32,444 bases of DNA from an uncultured Bacteroidota bacterium (GTDB taxonomy: Bacteria; Bacteroidota; Bacteroidia; UKL13-3): NCBI GenBank assembly GCA_903897855.1, contig CAIUDH010000060.1, forward strand, positions 1-32,444. The letters are read 5' to 3'. Shown here in pieces: positions 17,250-25,214 of the stretch. The notes under the pieces were generated by a model, which did not search any database, was not told where the DNA came from, and saw only the letters and a list, made by a program, of their open reading frames with translations. Position numbers and translations under genes: made by a program. The number at the start of each line of letters is the position of its first letter. Position 1 is the stretch's first letter.

Positions 17250-19139
17250 TTAGAGCACTTTCATCTCTGTTCTTCTGTTTTTCGATTTGTTCTCCATGGT
17301 AGTATTCGGATATATCGGTTGAGTGTCACCGTATCCCTTAGCAACCAAGCGAGAGGCTTCAATGCCTTTCATGGTTAAAAAGCTTACGACACTTTTTGCT
17401 CTATTCTCTGACAATTTCTGATTGGCAATTTTATCTCCAGTGTTGTCGGTATGGCCACTAATTTCTAGCCGAACATCTTTGTTCTCCGTAAGGAAAGTAA
17501 ATATTTTCTGAAGCTCTACTTTTGATTCTGATCTAAGTTCTGCCTTGCCTACTTCAAAGAAAATATTATCCAGGACTACTTTTTCACCACCTGAAATAGG
17601 CTTAAGTTGGATGTTTTTTCGCATCGGCTCCAAGGGTGATATTGATTTAAATTCAAAATTTTCAGAGTAAAAAAGATATCCAGGAGCGTTAATATTTAAG
17701 GCATAATTTTTATTTGGAGGTAAGCATATTAAGTATTCTCCGGTGGCTGTATTGTTTTGCACTGTTCCGGCACTTCTTGTTGTTTCCAAATCAATAAGTT
17801 GCACGGTTGCTTTTACAATTTTACCAGTTTTGCTATCTGTGATAATGCCTTTAAGATAGGCTACCGACTTTGGTTGAGCCTCATTATAAAGAGTGAAAGT
17901 GAAAATGTCTATATTGTATTTATTGCCTTTTTCTTCGGTCGCAAAAAAGGCCGTTTTGCCATCGGCACTTAGAATAAAACCAGATTCTACATCCTTCGTA
18001 TTAATAGGATAACCTAAATTTTTCGGTTCGCCCCATTGGCCATTCGTATCTCTTCTGCTATAAAAAATATCCAATCCCCCCATTCCAGGGTGCCCTTCGG
18101 AGGAGAAAAAAAGCAAATTTCCATCCGTATAAATAAAGGGGGTGAACTCTTTGAAAGGAGTATTAATGGTAGGTCCAATGTTTTTCGCCTCAGTCCAATG
18201 ATCGGTACTGTCGAGGCAGCTATACCATATATCTTCCGCACCATAACCTCCTGGTCGCGTACTCAGCCAATAGAGGGTTCGTCCATCAGAGCTAAGGCTT
18301 GGATGAGAGTCCCAGTACTTGGAGTTTATTTTTGGCCCTGCATTAAATGGTTTACTCCAGGTATTTCCTTGGAGAAGAGAGAAATAGATATCATGACTTC
18401 CATAATTCTCATCAGGTTTATTGCTACTAAAAAAAATGTATTGTCCATTACTCGAAATACATAATGCTCCTTCATTATATTCGGTATTGATCAAATCACT
18501 GATAGGTTTACTTTGTATCCATTCGTTGTTTTCGATGTGCGTGATAAAAATGTCTTCCTGCTGACGATTTACTAAACGAGAGAAAATAAAACACTGTGCA
18601 TCTGCACTAATAGATGGAAAATACTCAGGGACTTCGGTATTGATTTCAGGGCCAACATTTTTGGGATTAAAGGGTACCGGGTTTTGTACCGCAATGGCAG
18701 CAAATTTGCAATCTAAAATGAGCTTCGCAGCCCTACTTACTAACTCACTGTTTGTTTTTTCTTTTGCTATATATTTTTCATAGTAAGGAATAGCCTCATC
18801 GAATTTCAAATTCTCTTTCAATAAACGCGCGAGCGCAAAATAAGCGTCTGTTTTATTAGGGTATTGAGCGATATATTTATCGTAAAATATTTTCCCGTTT
18901 TTCACGTCATTCAAAGCAGAATAGCAATCTCCGATGGCGAGTAAAGCATAACTGTAGGTAGGGTCATCATTTAACGTTCGCTGGTACTCAACAATGGCTT
19001 CGTCGTATTTCCTTTTCTCGAAGAGTTGTTCGGCTTTACGGTAATGCTCTTTAGCGTTTTTTACTGAACCTGGTTTTTTTTGTGAGTTACAAGAAGTAGG
19101 CAGAAGAAATACAAGGAGATAAAGAAAATATTTGGCCAT
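17250..19139 (-). CDS. PorE-like lipoprotein: TPR, beta-propeller, regulatory domain and OmpA domain
   Basis: A 629-residue outer-membrane lipoprotein predicted to face the periplasm. The signal peptide ends in LLPTSC, with Cys17 as the lipidation site. TPR repeats occupy about 27-145 (YDEAIVEYQRTLNDDPTYSYA and relatives). A PD40/WD40-like propeller covers about 165-415, with repeated PSLSSDGRTLYWLSTR-type blades. A CarboxypepD_reg-like domain is at about 425-510. An OmpA C-terminal peptidoglycan-binding domain fills about 518-629, with SGHTDNTGD and the closing NRRTE. These four domains in this order match PorE of the type IX system, but other Bacteroidota paralogs share the layout, so I do not assign the symbol. 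The T9SS-tailed peptidase at 240-2201 would be a client of such a system. It converges on the WxxGxW gene. Confidence 0.88.
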   Translation of the reverse strand: MAKYFLYLLVFLLPTSCNSQKKPGSVKNAKEHYRKAEQLFEKRKYDEAIVEYQRTLNDDPTYSYALLAIGDCYSALNDVKNGKIFYDKYIAQYPNKTDAYFALARLLKENLKFDEAIPYYEKYIAKEKTNSELVSRAAKLILDCKFAAIAVQNPVPFNPKNVGPEINTEVPEYFPSISADAQCFIFSRLVNRQQEDIFITHIENNEWIQSKPISDLINTEYNEGALCISSNGQYIFFSSNKPDENYGSHDIYFSLLQGNTWSKPFNAGPKINSKYWDSHPSLSSDGRTLYWLSTRPGGYGAEDIWYSCLDSTDHWTEAKNIGPTINTPFKEFTPFIYTDGNLLFFSSEGHPGMGGLDIFYSRRDTNGQWGEPKNLGYPINTKDVESGFILSADGKTAFFATEEKGNKYNIDIFTFTLYNEAQPKSVAYLKGIITDSKTGKIVKATVQLIDLETTRSAGTVQNNTATGEYLICLPPNKNYALNINAPGYLFYSENFEFKSISPLEPMRKNIQLKPISGGEKVVLDNIFFEVGKAELRSESKVELQKIFTFLTENKDVRLEISGHTDNTGDKIANQKLSENRAKSVVSFLTMKGIEASRLVAKGYGDTQPIYPNTTMENKSKNRRTEMKVL

Positions 19140-19236
19140 AGCTTTTACAATATTAATCTAAATGACAGATATTAAAACAATTATTAAATTGGATTATAAA
19201 TTCCCCAGAACAGAATAAGTGAAAATATGACAGCAC

Positions 19237-20019
19237 CTATTTCCGATTAATGATATTTTGGGTAACACCTTTAAATTTAAAAACTTCAAAAAGTGTTTTC
19301 ACTATGCAAAATACACTAATTACAAACAAATAGATGGTCATCTGATTTAGATGATGGTTTTGAGAACTTTGAGAAAAAACATCACCGAAGAAACCTCCAA
19401 AAACACCACCAATCACCACGGCAACATGGATAATAATTTGGCGACCATCGAAAATGGCGGCAAAGTCGGAAGGATGGGTCTGTTTATATTCCTCATTGAG
19501 AATAAAATTAAGGACAAAATGAATCCCCAAATTAAGAATAAAGCCAAGGAGCGCGTAATTGAAAGAGCGATTAAAAAACAAAAGAGTTTCCATGATCTCG
19601 TAGTGGTCCGAATTCGCCGACATCATAAAGCCTATGAATGTGACAATAAAAATAAGGTAAAAAAAGAAAATGCCTATTCTAACCAGCAGATAAGCTAAAG
19701 CTTTCCTGATATGAGAAGCAAATTTGACGTGAAACAGGGCATATTTATGGGTACTCATTTCTAACCGATTCTCATATTCATCGCCACGACAGAATATTAT
19801 TTTTAGGGCATTAAAGAAAGAAATGATTAAAGTTTCAATCCAAAAGAGGTAAAATACCATAAAAGGGGTCCAATTCCACTGCCATACTCCCCATATTGGC
19901 AGCATATTCAAGGCAATTATGAGAGCCAAGGAGTATGGTTGATTCTTTAGTATCAATCTGCAAACATAATATTCTATATGTGCAAAAAAAAAACTTTTAA
20001 ATCGGGGGATAACAAACAA
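19237..20019 (-). CDS. Multi-pass membrane protein, DUF6498-like
   Basis: Integral membrane protein of unknown function, up to 260 residues. Five or six hydrophobic helices are visible: about 28-50, 52-72, 108-135, 150-172, 195-212 and 222-242. The pattern WTPFMVFYLFWIETLIISFFNALKI and a Gly-rich GGVFGGFFGD segment resemble DUF6498 proteins. The start is uncertain. The frame begins with a TTG at 20019, next to the nuoA promoter region, and its first codons include a 10-base A/T run (19984-19993); an in-frame TTG at codon 22 or the ATG at codon 38 could be the true start. It is divergent from nuoA with 32 bases between the outermost starts. Its place beside complex I may be chance. Confidence 0.6.
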   Translation of the reverse strand: MFVIPRFKSFFFAHIEYYVCRLILKNQPYSLALIIALNMLPIWGVWQWNWTPFMVFYLFWIETLIISFFNALKIIFCRGDEYENRLEMSTHKYALFHVKFASHIRKALAYLLVRIGIFFFYLIFIVTFIGFMMSANSDHYEIMETLLFFNRSFNYALLGFILNLGIHFVLNFILNEEYKQTHPSDFAAIFDGRQIIIHVAVVIGGVFGGFFGDVFSQSSQNHHLNQMTIYLFVISVFCIVKTLFEVFKFKGVTQNIINRK

Positions 20020-20025
20020 TTACAT

Positions 20026-20033
20026 TATTTTTG
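20026..20033 (+). promoter_or_regulatory. Bacteroidota-type -7 box (TATTTTTG) for the nuo operon
   Basis: Exact TAnnTTTG match 18 bases before the nuoA ATG. It lies immediately upstream of the outermost possible start of the divergent membrane-protein gene. No -33 element is recognisable. Confidence 0.4.
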
Positions 20034-20051
20034 CTCCTTTAAAACATTTCT

Positions 20052-20417
20052 ATGCAAAGTACCGCTGCCGATTACCTGCCAATAGCCCTTATGTTTCTAG
20101 TCGCTTTAGGTTTTGTTGTTGCTGTCATGGTGGTTTCCCACCTTGTCGGCCCTAAGGTAAGTTCTGCCACTAAGAGAGAATCTTTCGAATGTGGGATTGA
20201 ATCGAAAGGAAATGCACGGACTCCGGTCTCCATCAAATATTTTTTAGTTGCCATTCTATTTGTCTTGTTTGATGTAGAAGTTATTTTCATGTACCCATGG
20301 GCAGTCAATTTTAAGGGGCTTGGATTAACGGGACTGATTGAAATGTTTTCATTCATTTTCATCTTTTTGATTGGGTTTTACTATATTTTGAAGAAGGGGG
20401 CGCTTACCTGGGAATAG
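20052..20417 (+). CDS. nuoA: NADH-quinone oxidoreductase subunit A
   Basis: Membrane subunit of respiratory complex I. It has 121 residues and three TM helices (about 7-30, 60-82 and 90-112). The conserved loop between TM1 and TM2 (KRESFECGIES) contains the family's Cys, and FDVEVIFMYPWAVNF in TM2 carries the conserved acidic residues. This loop sits at the quinone-channel entrance in known structures. It is the first gene of the nuo operon. The 122 bases to nuoB, longer than the other spacers, include a 7-base inverted repeat (20470-20494). Confidence 0.97.
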   Translation: MQSTAADYLPIALMFLVALGFVVAVMVVSHLVGPKVSSATKRESFECGIESKGNARTPVSIKYFLVAILFVLFDVEVIFMYPWAVNFKGLGLTGLIEMFSFIFIFLIGFYYILKKGALTWE

Positions 20418-20469
20418 CTTCAAAAAAGATATGAGAGTGTTTTTTCAAAACAATGAATAAGGGAATAGA

Positions 20470-20494
20470 GGTAATTCTTATCTATAAAATTACC
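20470..20494. repeat. Short inverted repeat between nuoA and nuoB
   Basis: Arms GGTAATT (20470-20476) and AATTACC (20488-20494) around an 11-base loop. It could form a weak mRNA hairpin; there is no following T run, so it is not a standard terminator. Confidence 0.3.
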
Positions 20495-20539
20495 GAACTG
20501 TGAACCTTGAAACAAATAAAGTAATACGACACGCGCACT

Positions 20540-21085
20540 ATGTCAAACATAATTCTTGATCCAAAGCATGAGCCACCGGGTTTAAAAGGGGAAGGCTTTT
20601 TCGCAACCAAACTAAGTGATGTTGTTGGGCTTGCCCGAAAAAATTCATTATGGCCACTTCCCTTCGCAACAAGTTGTTGTGGAATTGAATTTATGGCAAC
20701 GATGGCATCCACCTACGATTTAGCACGTTTTGGAAGCGAACGGATGAGCTTCAGCCCTCGACAAGCCGATATGTTGATGGTGATGGGCACCATAAGTAAG
20801 AAATTAGCGCCTGTATTACGGCAAGTTTATGAGCAAATGGCAGAGCCGAAATGGGTTCTGTGCATGGGTGCTTGTGCGAGTAGTGGTGGTATCTTTGACA
20901 CTTATAGTGTTCTGCAAGGCATTGACAGGATTATTCCAGTCGATGTATACATTCCGGGCTGTCCACCTCGACCTGAACAAGTTTTAGACGGAGTGTTAAA
21001 AATACAAGAGTTAGCCCAGAATGAAAGTTTTCGACGTCGCGACTCGCCGGAGTATAAAATGAGGATGTCTGAATATGGTATCTAA
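20540..21085 (+). CDS. nuoB: NADH-quinone oxidoreductase subunit B
   Basis: Peripheral-arm subunit that holds the terminal [4Fe-4S] cluster N2, the electron donor to quinone. It has 181 residues. The N2 ligands are present: the tandem Cys46-Cys47 in ATSCCGIEF, Cys112 in CMGACASSGG and Cys141 in PGCPPRPEQ. The short N-terminal extension and the C-terminal tail after LAQNE are normal. It is followed by nuoC after 33 bases. Confidence 0.98.
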   Translation: MSNIILDPKHEPPGLKGEGFFATKLSDVVGLARKNSLWPLPFATSCCGIEFMATMASTYDLARFGSERMSFSPRQADMLMVMGTISKKLAPVLRQVYEQMAEPKWVLCMGACASSGGIFDTYSVLQGIDRIIPVDVYIPGCPPRPEQVLDGVLKIQELAQNESFRRRDSPEYKMRMSEYGI

Positions 21086-21118
21086 ACGTGAAATATTAAT
21101 TCGAATAATATTAATTCA

Positions 21119-21616
21119 ATGTCAGAAAATACAACCTTAGGAGATAAGTTAGCAGCAGTCTTTGGCGATGCCTTACTCTCAACAACTACAGACTATGATT
21201 TTCAAGTTTTTGAATTTCACAAGTCAGCACTCAGGAATGTCGTAATCCATTTAAAGGAGCAAGAAGGTTTTAATTATCTCACCACCTTATGTGGCTCGCA
21301 TTTCCCTGATGCTGAGAAGGAGAGGGAGTTTTGCATGATGTACCAACTGCATAATTTTTCAAGCAATGAGCGTATACGATTAAAAACATTTATGTCTCGT
21401 GAAGATTTAATGCTCGAGACTATCTGCGATATTTATGATGCTGCCAATTGGATGGAAAGAGAAGCCTACGATTTTTTTGGTTTTACTTTTTCAGGTCATC
21501 CTAACATGAAAAGAATTTTGAATATGGAGGAGATGAATTATTTCCCCTTACGCAAAGAATACCCACTTGAGGATATGTCGCGTGATGACAAGGACGATAC
21601 ATTTTTTGGTAGATGA
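21119..21616 (+). CDS. nuoC: NADH-quinone oxidoreductase subunit C
   Basis: The 30-kDa-type subunit of the complex I connecting module, 165 residues. The diagnostic stretch WMEREAYDFFGFTFSGHPNM lies at about 111-130, followed by the conserved LRKEYPLED near the end. It is a separate gene, not fused to nuoD as in E. coli; this is the usual arrangement in Bacteroidota. It binds no cofactor. It has 65 bases to nuoD in the same operon. Confidence 0.97.
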   Translation: MSENTTLGDKLAAVFGDALLSTTTDYDFQVFEFHKSALRNVVIHLKEQEGFNYLTTLCGSHFPDAEKEREFCMMYQLHNFSSNERIRLKTFMSREDLMLETICDIYDAANWMEREAYDFFGFTFSGHPNMKRILNMEEMNYFPLRKEYPLEDMSRDDKDDTFFGR

Positions 21617-21681
21617 TGCACGGTTTTAAATATTATTCCAGGTTAAAAAGCTATTCACAATAATAATTTTCAATTCACAAC

Positions 21682-22875
21682 ATGACAGATGACATAATAC
21701 TGGAGGAGAAAAAAGAATATACAACTCTTAATCTAGGGCCCACTCATCCAGCCACCCACGGCATATTTCAAAACGTACTCACCATGGACGGTGAAATTAT
21801 CATTGATGCAGTGCCTACCATCGGGTATATACACCGCGCCTTTGAAAAGTTAGCAGAGCGTCGTCCTTACAATCAAATAACACCCATTACGGATCGGCTA
21901 AATTATTGCTCTTCGCCTATTAACAATATGGGCTGGCATATGACCGTTGAGAAACTTCTAGGATGTGAAATTCCAAAGCGTGCTCAGTACTTGCGAGTGA
22001 TCATTATGGAGCTTTCAAGGATTGCAGATCATATTGTATGTAACACTGTAATTGCCGTTGACACTGGCGCAATGACAGGTTTTTTATACTTATTTCAGTG
22101 GCGCGAAAGGATTTATGAAATTTTCGAAGAAATCTGTGGCTCACGTTTAACAACAAATATTGGAAGAATTGGAGGGATGGAACGTGACTTCTCACCAAGT
22201 ACATGGCTAAAAATTGAGACATTCTTAAAGGAATTTCCAGCAGGATTAAAGGAGTTTGGAGCCTTGGTAAACCGGAATCGTATTTTTATGGACAGAACCA
22301 TTAACTGCGGTGCAATAAGTGCGGATAGAGCCATTAGTTATGGCTTTTCTGGGCCAAACTTGCGGGCTTGTGGGGTTGATTATGATGTGCGGGTGATGAA
22401 TCCATATTCTAGCTATCAGGATTTTGATTTTAATATACCTATTGGCAAAGCAGGAGATACCTATGACCGATACATGGTTAGAAATGATGAAATGTTTCAG
22501 TCACTCAAAATTATCCAACAGGCCATGGATAAAATGCCTGCTGGGAATTTCCATGCAGACCTTCCTGAGTTTTTCTTGCCACCCAAAGAAGAGGTGTACA
22601 ATAACATGGAAGCATTAATTTATCATTTCAAAATTGTGATGGGCGAAACCGATGTTCCCAAAGGCGAAGTTTATCATAGTGTTGAAGGGGGTAATGGCGA
22701 ATTGGGTTATTATTTGATCAGTGATGGAGGAAGGACACCATTTCGATTGCATATGCGTCGTCCTTGTTTTATATTTTATCAGGCATTCACCGAGATGATT
22801 AAAGGCAGGATGTTGAGTGATGCGATATTAACTTTAAGTAGTATGAATGTTATTGCAGGGGAGTTAGATGCGTAA
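21682..22875 (+). CDS. nuoD: NADH-quinone oxidoreductase subunit D
   Basis: The 49-kDa-type subunit, 397 residues, which with NuoB forms the quinone-reduction site. It begins with the family signature LNLGPTHPATHG (about 16-27), whose His residue lines the quinone pocket, and contains the GYIHRAFEKLAERRPYNQ block and RIGGMERD. The C-terminus after NVIAGELDA is complete. Family members are derived from NiFe-hydrogenase large subunits but lack the metal. It has 30 bases to nuoE. Confidence 0.98.
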   Translation: MTDDIILEEKKEYTTLNLGPTHPATHGIFQNVLTMDGEIIIDAVPTIGYIHRAFEKLAERRPYNQITPITDRLNYCSSPINNMGWHMTVEKLLGCEIPKRAQYLRVIIMELSRIADHIVCNTVIAVDTGAMTGFLYLFQWRERIYEIFEEICGSRLTTNIGRIGGMERDFSPSTWLKIETFLKEFPAGLKEFGALVNRNRIFMDRTINCGAISADRAISYGFSGPNLRACGVDYDVRVMNPYSSYQDFDFNIPIGKAGDTYDRYMVRNDEMFQSLKIIQQAMDKMPAGNFHADLPEFFLPPKEEVYNNMEALIYHFKIVMGETDVPKGEVYHSVEGGNGELGYYLISDGGRTPFRLHMRRPCFIFYQAFTEMIKGRMLSDAILTLSSMNVIAGELDA

Positions 22876-22905
22876 TAATTTTAAATAGATAATTGAGATT
22901 TTAAA

Positions 22906-23442
22906 ATGGAAGTAAAATTTAACGAAACAGCTTTAAAAACGGCGAATCAAATTATAAGCCGTTATCCAGAGGGGAAGCAAAAATCTGCACTTATTCCACT
23001 TTTACATTTAGCCCAAGCCGAATTTGATGGTTGGTTAAGTGTGGGGGTAATGGATTATGTTGCATCTCTACTAGTAATCCAACCTATTGAGGTTTATGAG
23101 GTTGCTTCATTTTACTCAATGTTTAATTTGAAACCGGTAGGAAAATGCTTGATTGAAGTTTGCCATACAAGCAGTTGTTGGCTTAGAGGAGCTGAAGATT
23201 TGATTAAGCATCTAGAAGATAAATTAAAAATTAAGGCAGGAGAGACGACTGCAGATGGTAAATTCACTTTAAAGCGGGTGGAGTGTTTGGGAAGTTGCGG
23301 AACAGCACCATTAATGCAAGTAGGAGCGCAATATTACGAAAACTTAAACATTGATAAAGTAGATGCCATTATTGAAACTTTAGATAAAAGTGGAAAGCGG
23401 CCTACCTATTTTGACAAAGTGGATTTGGAGTCGCATAAATAA
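22906..23442 (+). CDS. nuoE: NADH-quinone oxidoreductase subunit E
   Basis: The 24-kDa-type subunit of the NADH-oxidising module, 178 residues, with a thioredoxin-like [2Fe-2S] domain. The four ligands are Cys86 and Cys91 (CHTSSC) and Cys127 and Cys131 (CLGSC), the standard spacing for cluster N1a. The N-terminal helical half (about 10-75) includes ALIPLLHLAQ. It has 49 bases to nuoF, with which it forms the flavin-site heterodimer. Confidence 0.97.
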   Translation: MEVKFNETALKTANQIISRYPEGKQKSALIPLLHLAQAEFDGWLSVGVMDYVASLLVIQPIEVYEVASFYSMFNLKPVGKCLIEVCHTSSCWLRGAEDLIKHLEDKLKIKAGETTADGKFTLKRVECLGSCGTAPLMQVGAQYYENLNIDKVDAIIETLDKSGKRPTYFDKVDLESHK

Positions 23443-23491
23443 CATTTTTATTAAATTGTCATTTTAAAACAGTCATAAAAAAAACGTAATT

Positions 23492-24778
23492 GTGAGCACA
23501 AAATTATTACTTAAACACGACCACATTTCAAACCTTAATTTAATAGAGGTATACAAACAGCAAGGTGGTTATTCTTCAGCCGAGAAAGCGATTAAAACGT
23601 TGTCTGCAGAGGCAATAGTGGAGGAGGTTAAAAAGTCGGGTCTGCGGGGGCGTGGTGGTGCCGGTTTCCCAACTGGGATGAAGTGGAGTTTTCTTGCGAA
23701 GCCTGCAGGCGTGCCTCGTTATCTAGTTTGTAATGCCGATGAGAGCGAGCCTGGCACTTTTAAGGACCGTTATTTAATGGAACGCAATCCTCATTTATTA
23801 ATTGAAGGAATGATCTGTTCCAGTTTTGCACTTGGTGCAAACACGAGCTATATTTATATTAGGGGTGAATATTTTTATATTGTTCCGATACTTGAAAAAG
23901 CGATAGAAGAAGCGAGAGCATCTGGATTACTTGGAAAAAACATATTAGGAACGGATTATAATTTAGAAATTTATGTCCAAGTTGGGGCAGGTGCTTATAT
24001 CTGTGGAGAGGAGACAGCACTCTTGGAATCACTCGAAGGCAAACGTGGAAATCCTCGAATGAAACCACCTTTTCCGGCGGTTGCAGGTCTTTGGGGGTGT
24101 CCTACTGTTGTGAACAATGTAGAGACCATTGCGTCCGTTGTGTCTATTATAGAAAATGGAGGAGATGAATACGCGAAATTAGGGGTCGGTAAATCAACAG
24201 GAACAAAATTGATTTCAGCTTCTGGACATATTAACAAGCCAGGAGTATATGAAGTTGAGTTAGGAAAAGTTTCGGTCGAAGAATTTGTCACTAGTGATGA
24301 GTATTGTGGAGGGGTATGGAAGGGAAGAAAACTTAAAGCAGTTGTTGCTGGCGGTTCATCTGTTCCTATTTTGCCCACCGCGTTAATTTATTATACTTCT
24401 GACGGCAAACCTCGGATGATTAGTTATGAAAGTTTAGGTGAAGGAGGTTTCTTCACTGGTACGATGTTAGGTTCAGGCGGATTCATAGTGATGGATGAGA
24501 CGGTAAACATTGCGGAGAATCTTTATACATTCAATCGCTTTTATCATCACGAGAGTTGCGGTCAATGTAGTCCATGCCGAGAAGGGACGGGATGGATGGA
24601 AAAGATTACACATAGTATCATCAACGGTCACGGCAAGAGGTCGGACATAGATCTTTTATTGGATTTACAGAGTAAGATAGATGGCAAAACAATTTGTCCC
24701 TTAGGAGAGGCGGCAGCATGGCCTGTTGCAAGTGCCATACGTCATTTTCGAGCAGATTTCGAAAAACTTATTGGGTAG
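23492..24778 (+). CDS. nuoF: NADH-quinone oxidoreductase subunit F
   Basis: The 51-kDa-type subunit, 428 residues, which binds FMN, NADH and cluster N3. The glycine-rich LRGRGGAGFPTGMKW lies near 52-66, and the FMN-binding CNADESEPGTFKDR follows. The [4Fe-4S] ligands are Cys356, Cys359 and Cys362 (SCGQCSPC) and Cys402 (TICPLGE). The start is GTG at 23492. The protein ends normally (FRADFEKLIG). nuoG should follow almost at once, but the next 436 bases have no complex I sequence and the window contains none of nuoG-N. Confidence 0.97.
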   Translation: MSTKLLLKHDHISNLNLIEVYKQQGGYSSAEKAIKTLSAEAIVEEVKKSGLRGRGGAGFPTGMKWSFLAKPAGVPRYLVCNADESEPGTFKDRYLMERNPHLLIEGMICSSFALGANTSYIYIRGEYFYIVPILEKAIEEARASGLLGKNILGTDYNLEIYVQVGAGAYICGEETALLESLEGKRGNPRMKPPFPAVAGLWGCPTVVNNVETIASVVSIIENGGDEYAKLGVGKSTGTKLISASGHINKPGVYEVELGKVSVEEFVTSDEYCGGVWKGRKLKAVVAGGSSVPILPTALIYYTSDGKPRMISYESLGEGGFFTGTMLGSGGFIVMDETVNIAENLYTFNRFYHHESCGQCSPCREGTGWMEKITHSIINGHGKRSDIDLLLDLQSKIDGKTICPLGEAAAWPVASAIRHFRADFEKLIG

Positions 24779-25214
24779 AAGGAGTATAGAGGCTTGACTT
24801 GTATAGCCGTAATTATTGCTAACAAGATTTATATAAAACTTATATAGGTTTTTGTAAACTCAGGAGAGATTGTTTTTGGCACCCCATTGAAACTCGTTAT
24901 TCATCTGTTGAATTGTTTTATACTTTATTGATTAAGTACTATAGTCTTTTTAAAGCTGATGATTCCCCCTTGAGAACTTTTATGTCAATTTTGGTTTTCT
25001 GCTCGAAACTAAAAATTAATTTAGTCTTCGATAATTTATCTATTATGTAATTTTCTAAGGTTTGATACTCTTGTGGCTTCATTAATGTAAATTGTAAAAT
25101 TCTATAAAATCGGTGAATATTTTTTAGTTCTTGGTTTTCATGAATATTTCATTTGTTTTTTTTTAAATTGCATTCTGAATTTTGTCGGCCATTTCAATAG
25201 TTTTTTTAAAAAAA
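24779..25214. other. Gene-poor AT-rich junction after nuoF
   Basis: 436 bases between nuoF and the sensor kinase. In the plus-strand frame I translated after the nuoF stop I find no nuoG start or fragment. Composition changes here to clearly AT-rich, with many T and A runs. The only coding-like item is a 47-codon frame on the minus strand (24939-25082). No transposon end or clear terminator is seen. This is the point where the operon is broken. Confidence 0.6.
24939..25082 (-). CDS. Possible small protein or gene remnant, 47 residues
   Basis: A minus-strand frame starting with ATG at 25082: MKPQEYQTLENYIIDKLSK, then a Lys-rich, mostly hydrophilic sequence ending in ALKRL before TAG. It resembles a natural protein N-terminus more than a random frame (charged, helix-prone, few rare residues), but I recognise no family and see no strong ribosome-binding site. 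It may be the first codons of a gene cut off when the junction formed, or chance in AT-rich DNA. Confidence 0.25.
   Translation of the reverse strand: MKPQEYQTLENYIIDKLSKTKLIFSFEQKTKIDIKVLKGESSALKRL

Noticed and set aside
24779-25214. A decayed nuoG after nuoF
   Set aside because: Reading the DNA after the nuoF stop gives no [2Fe-2S] ferredoxin-like start or Cys motifs of NuoG.
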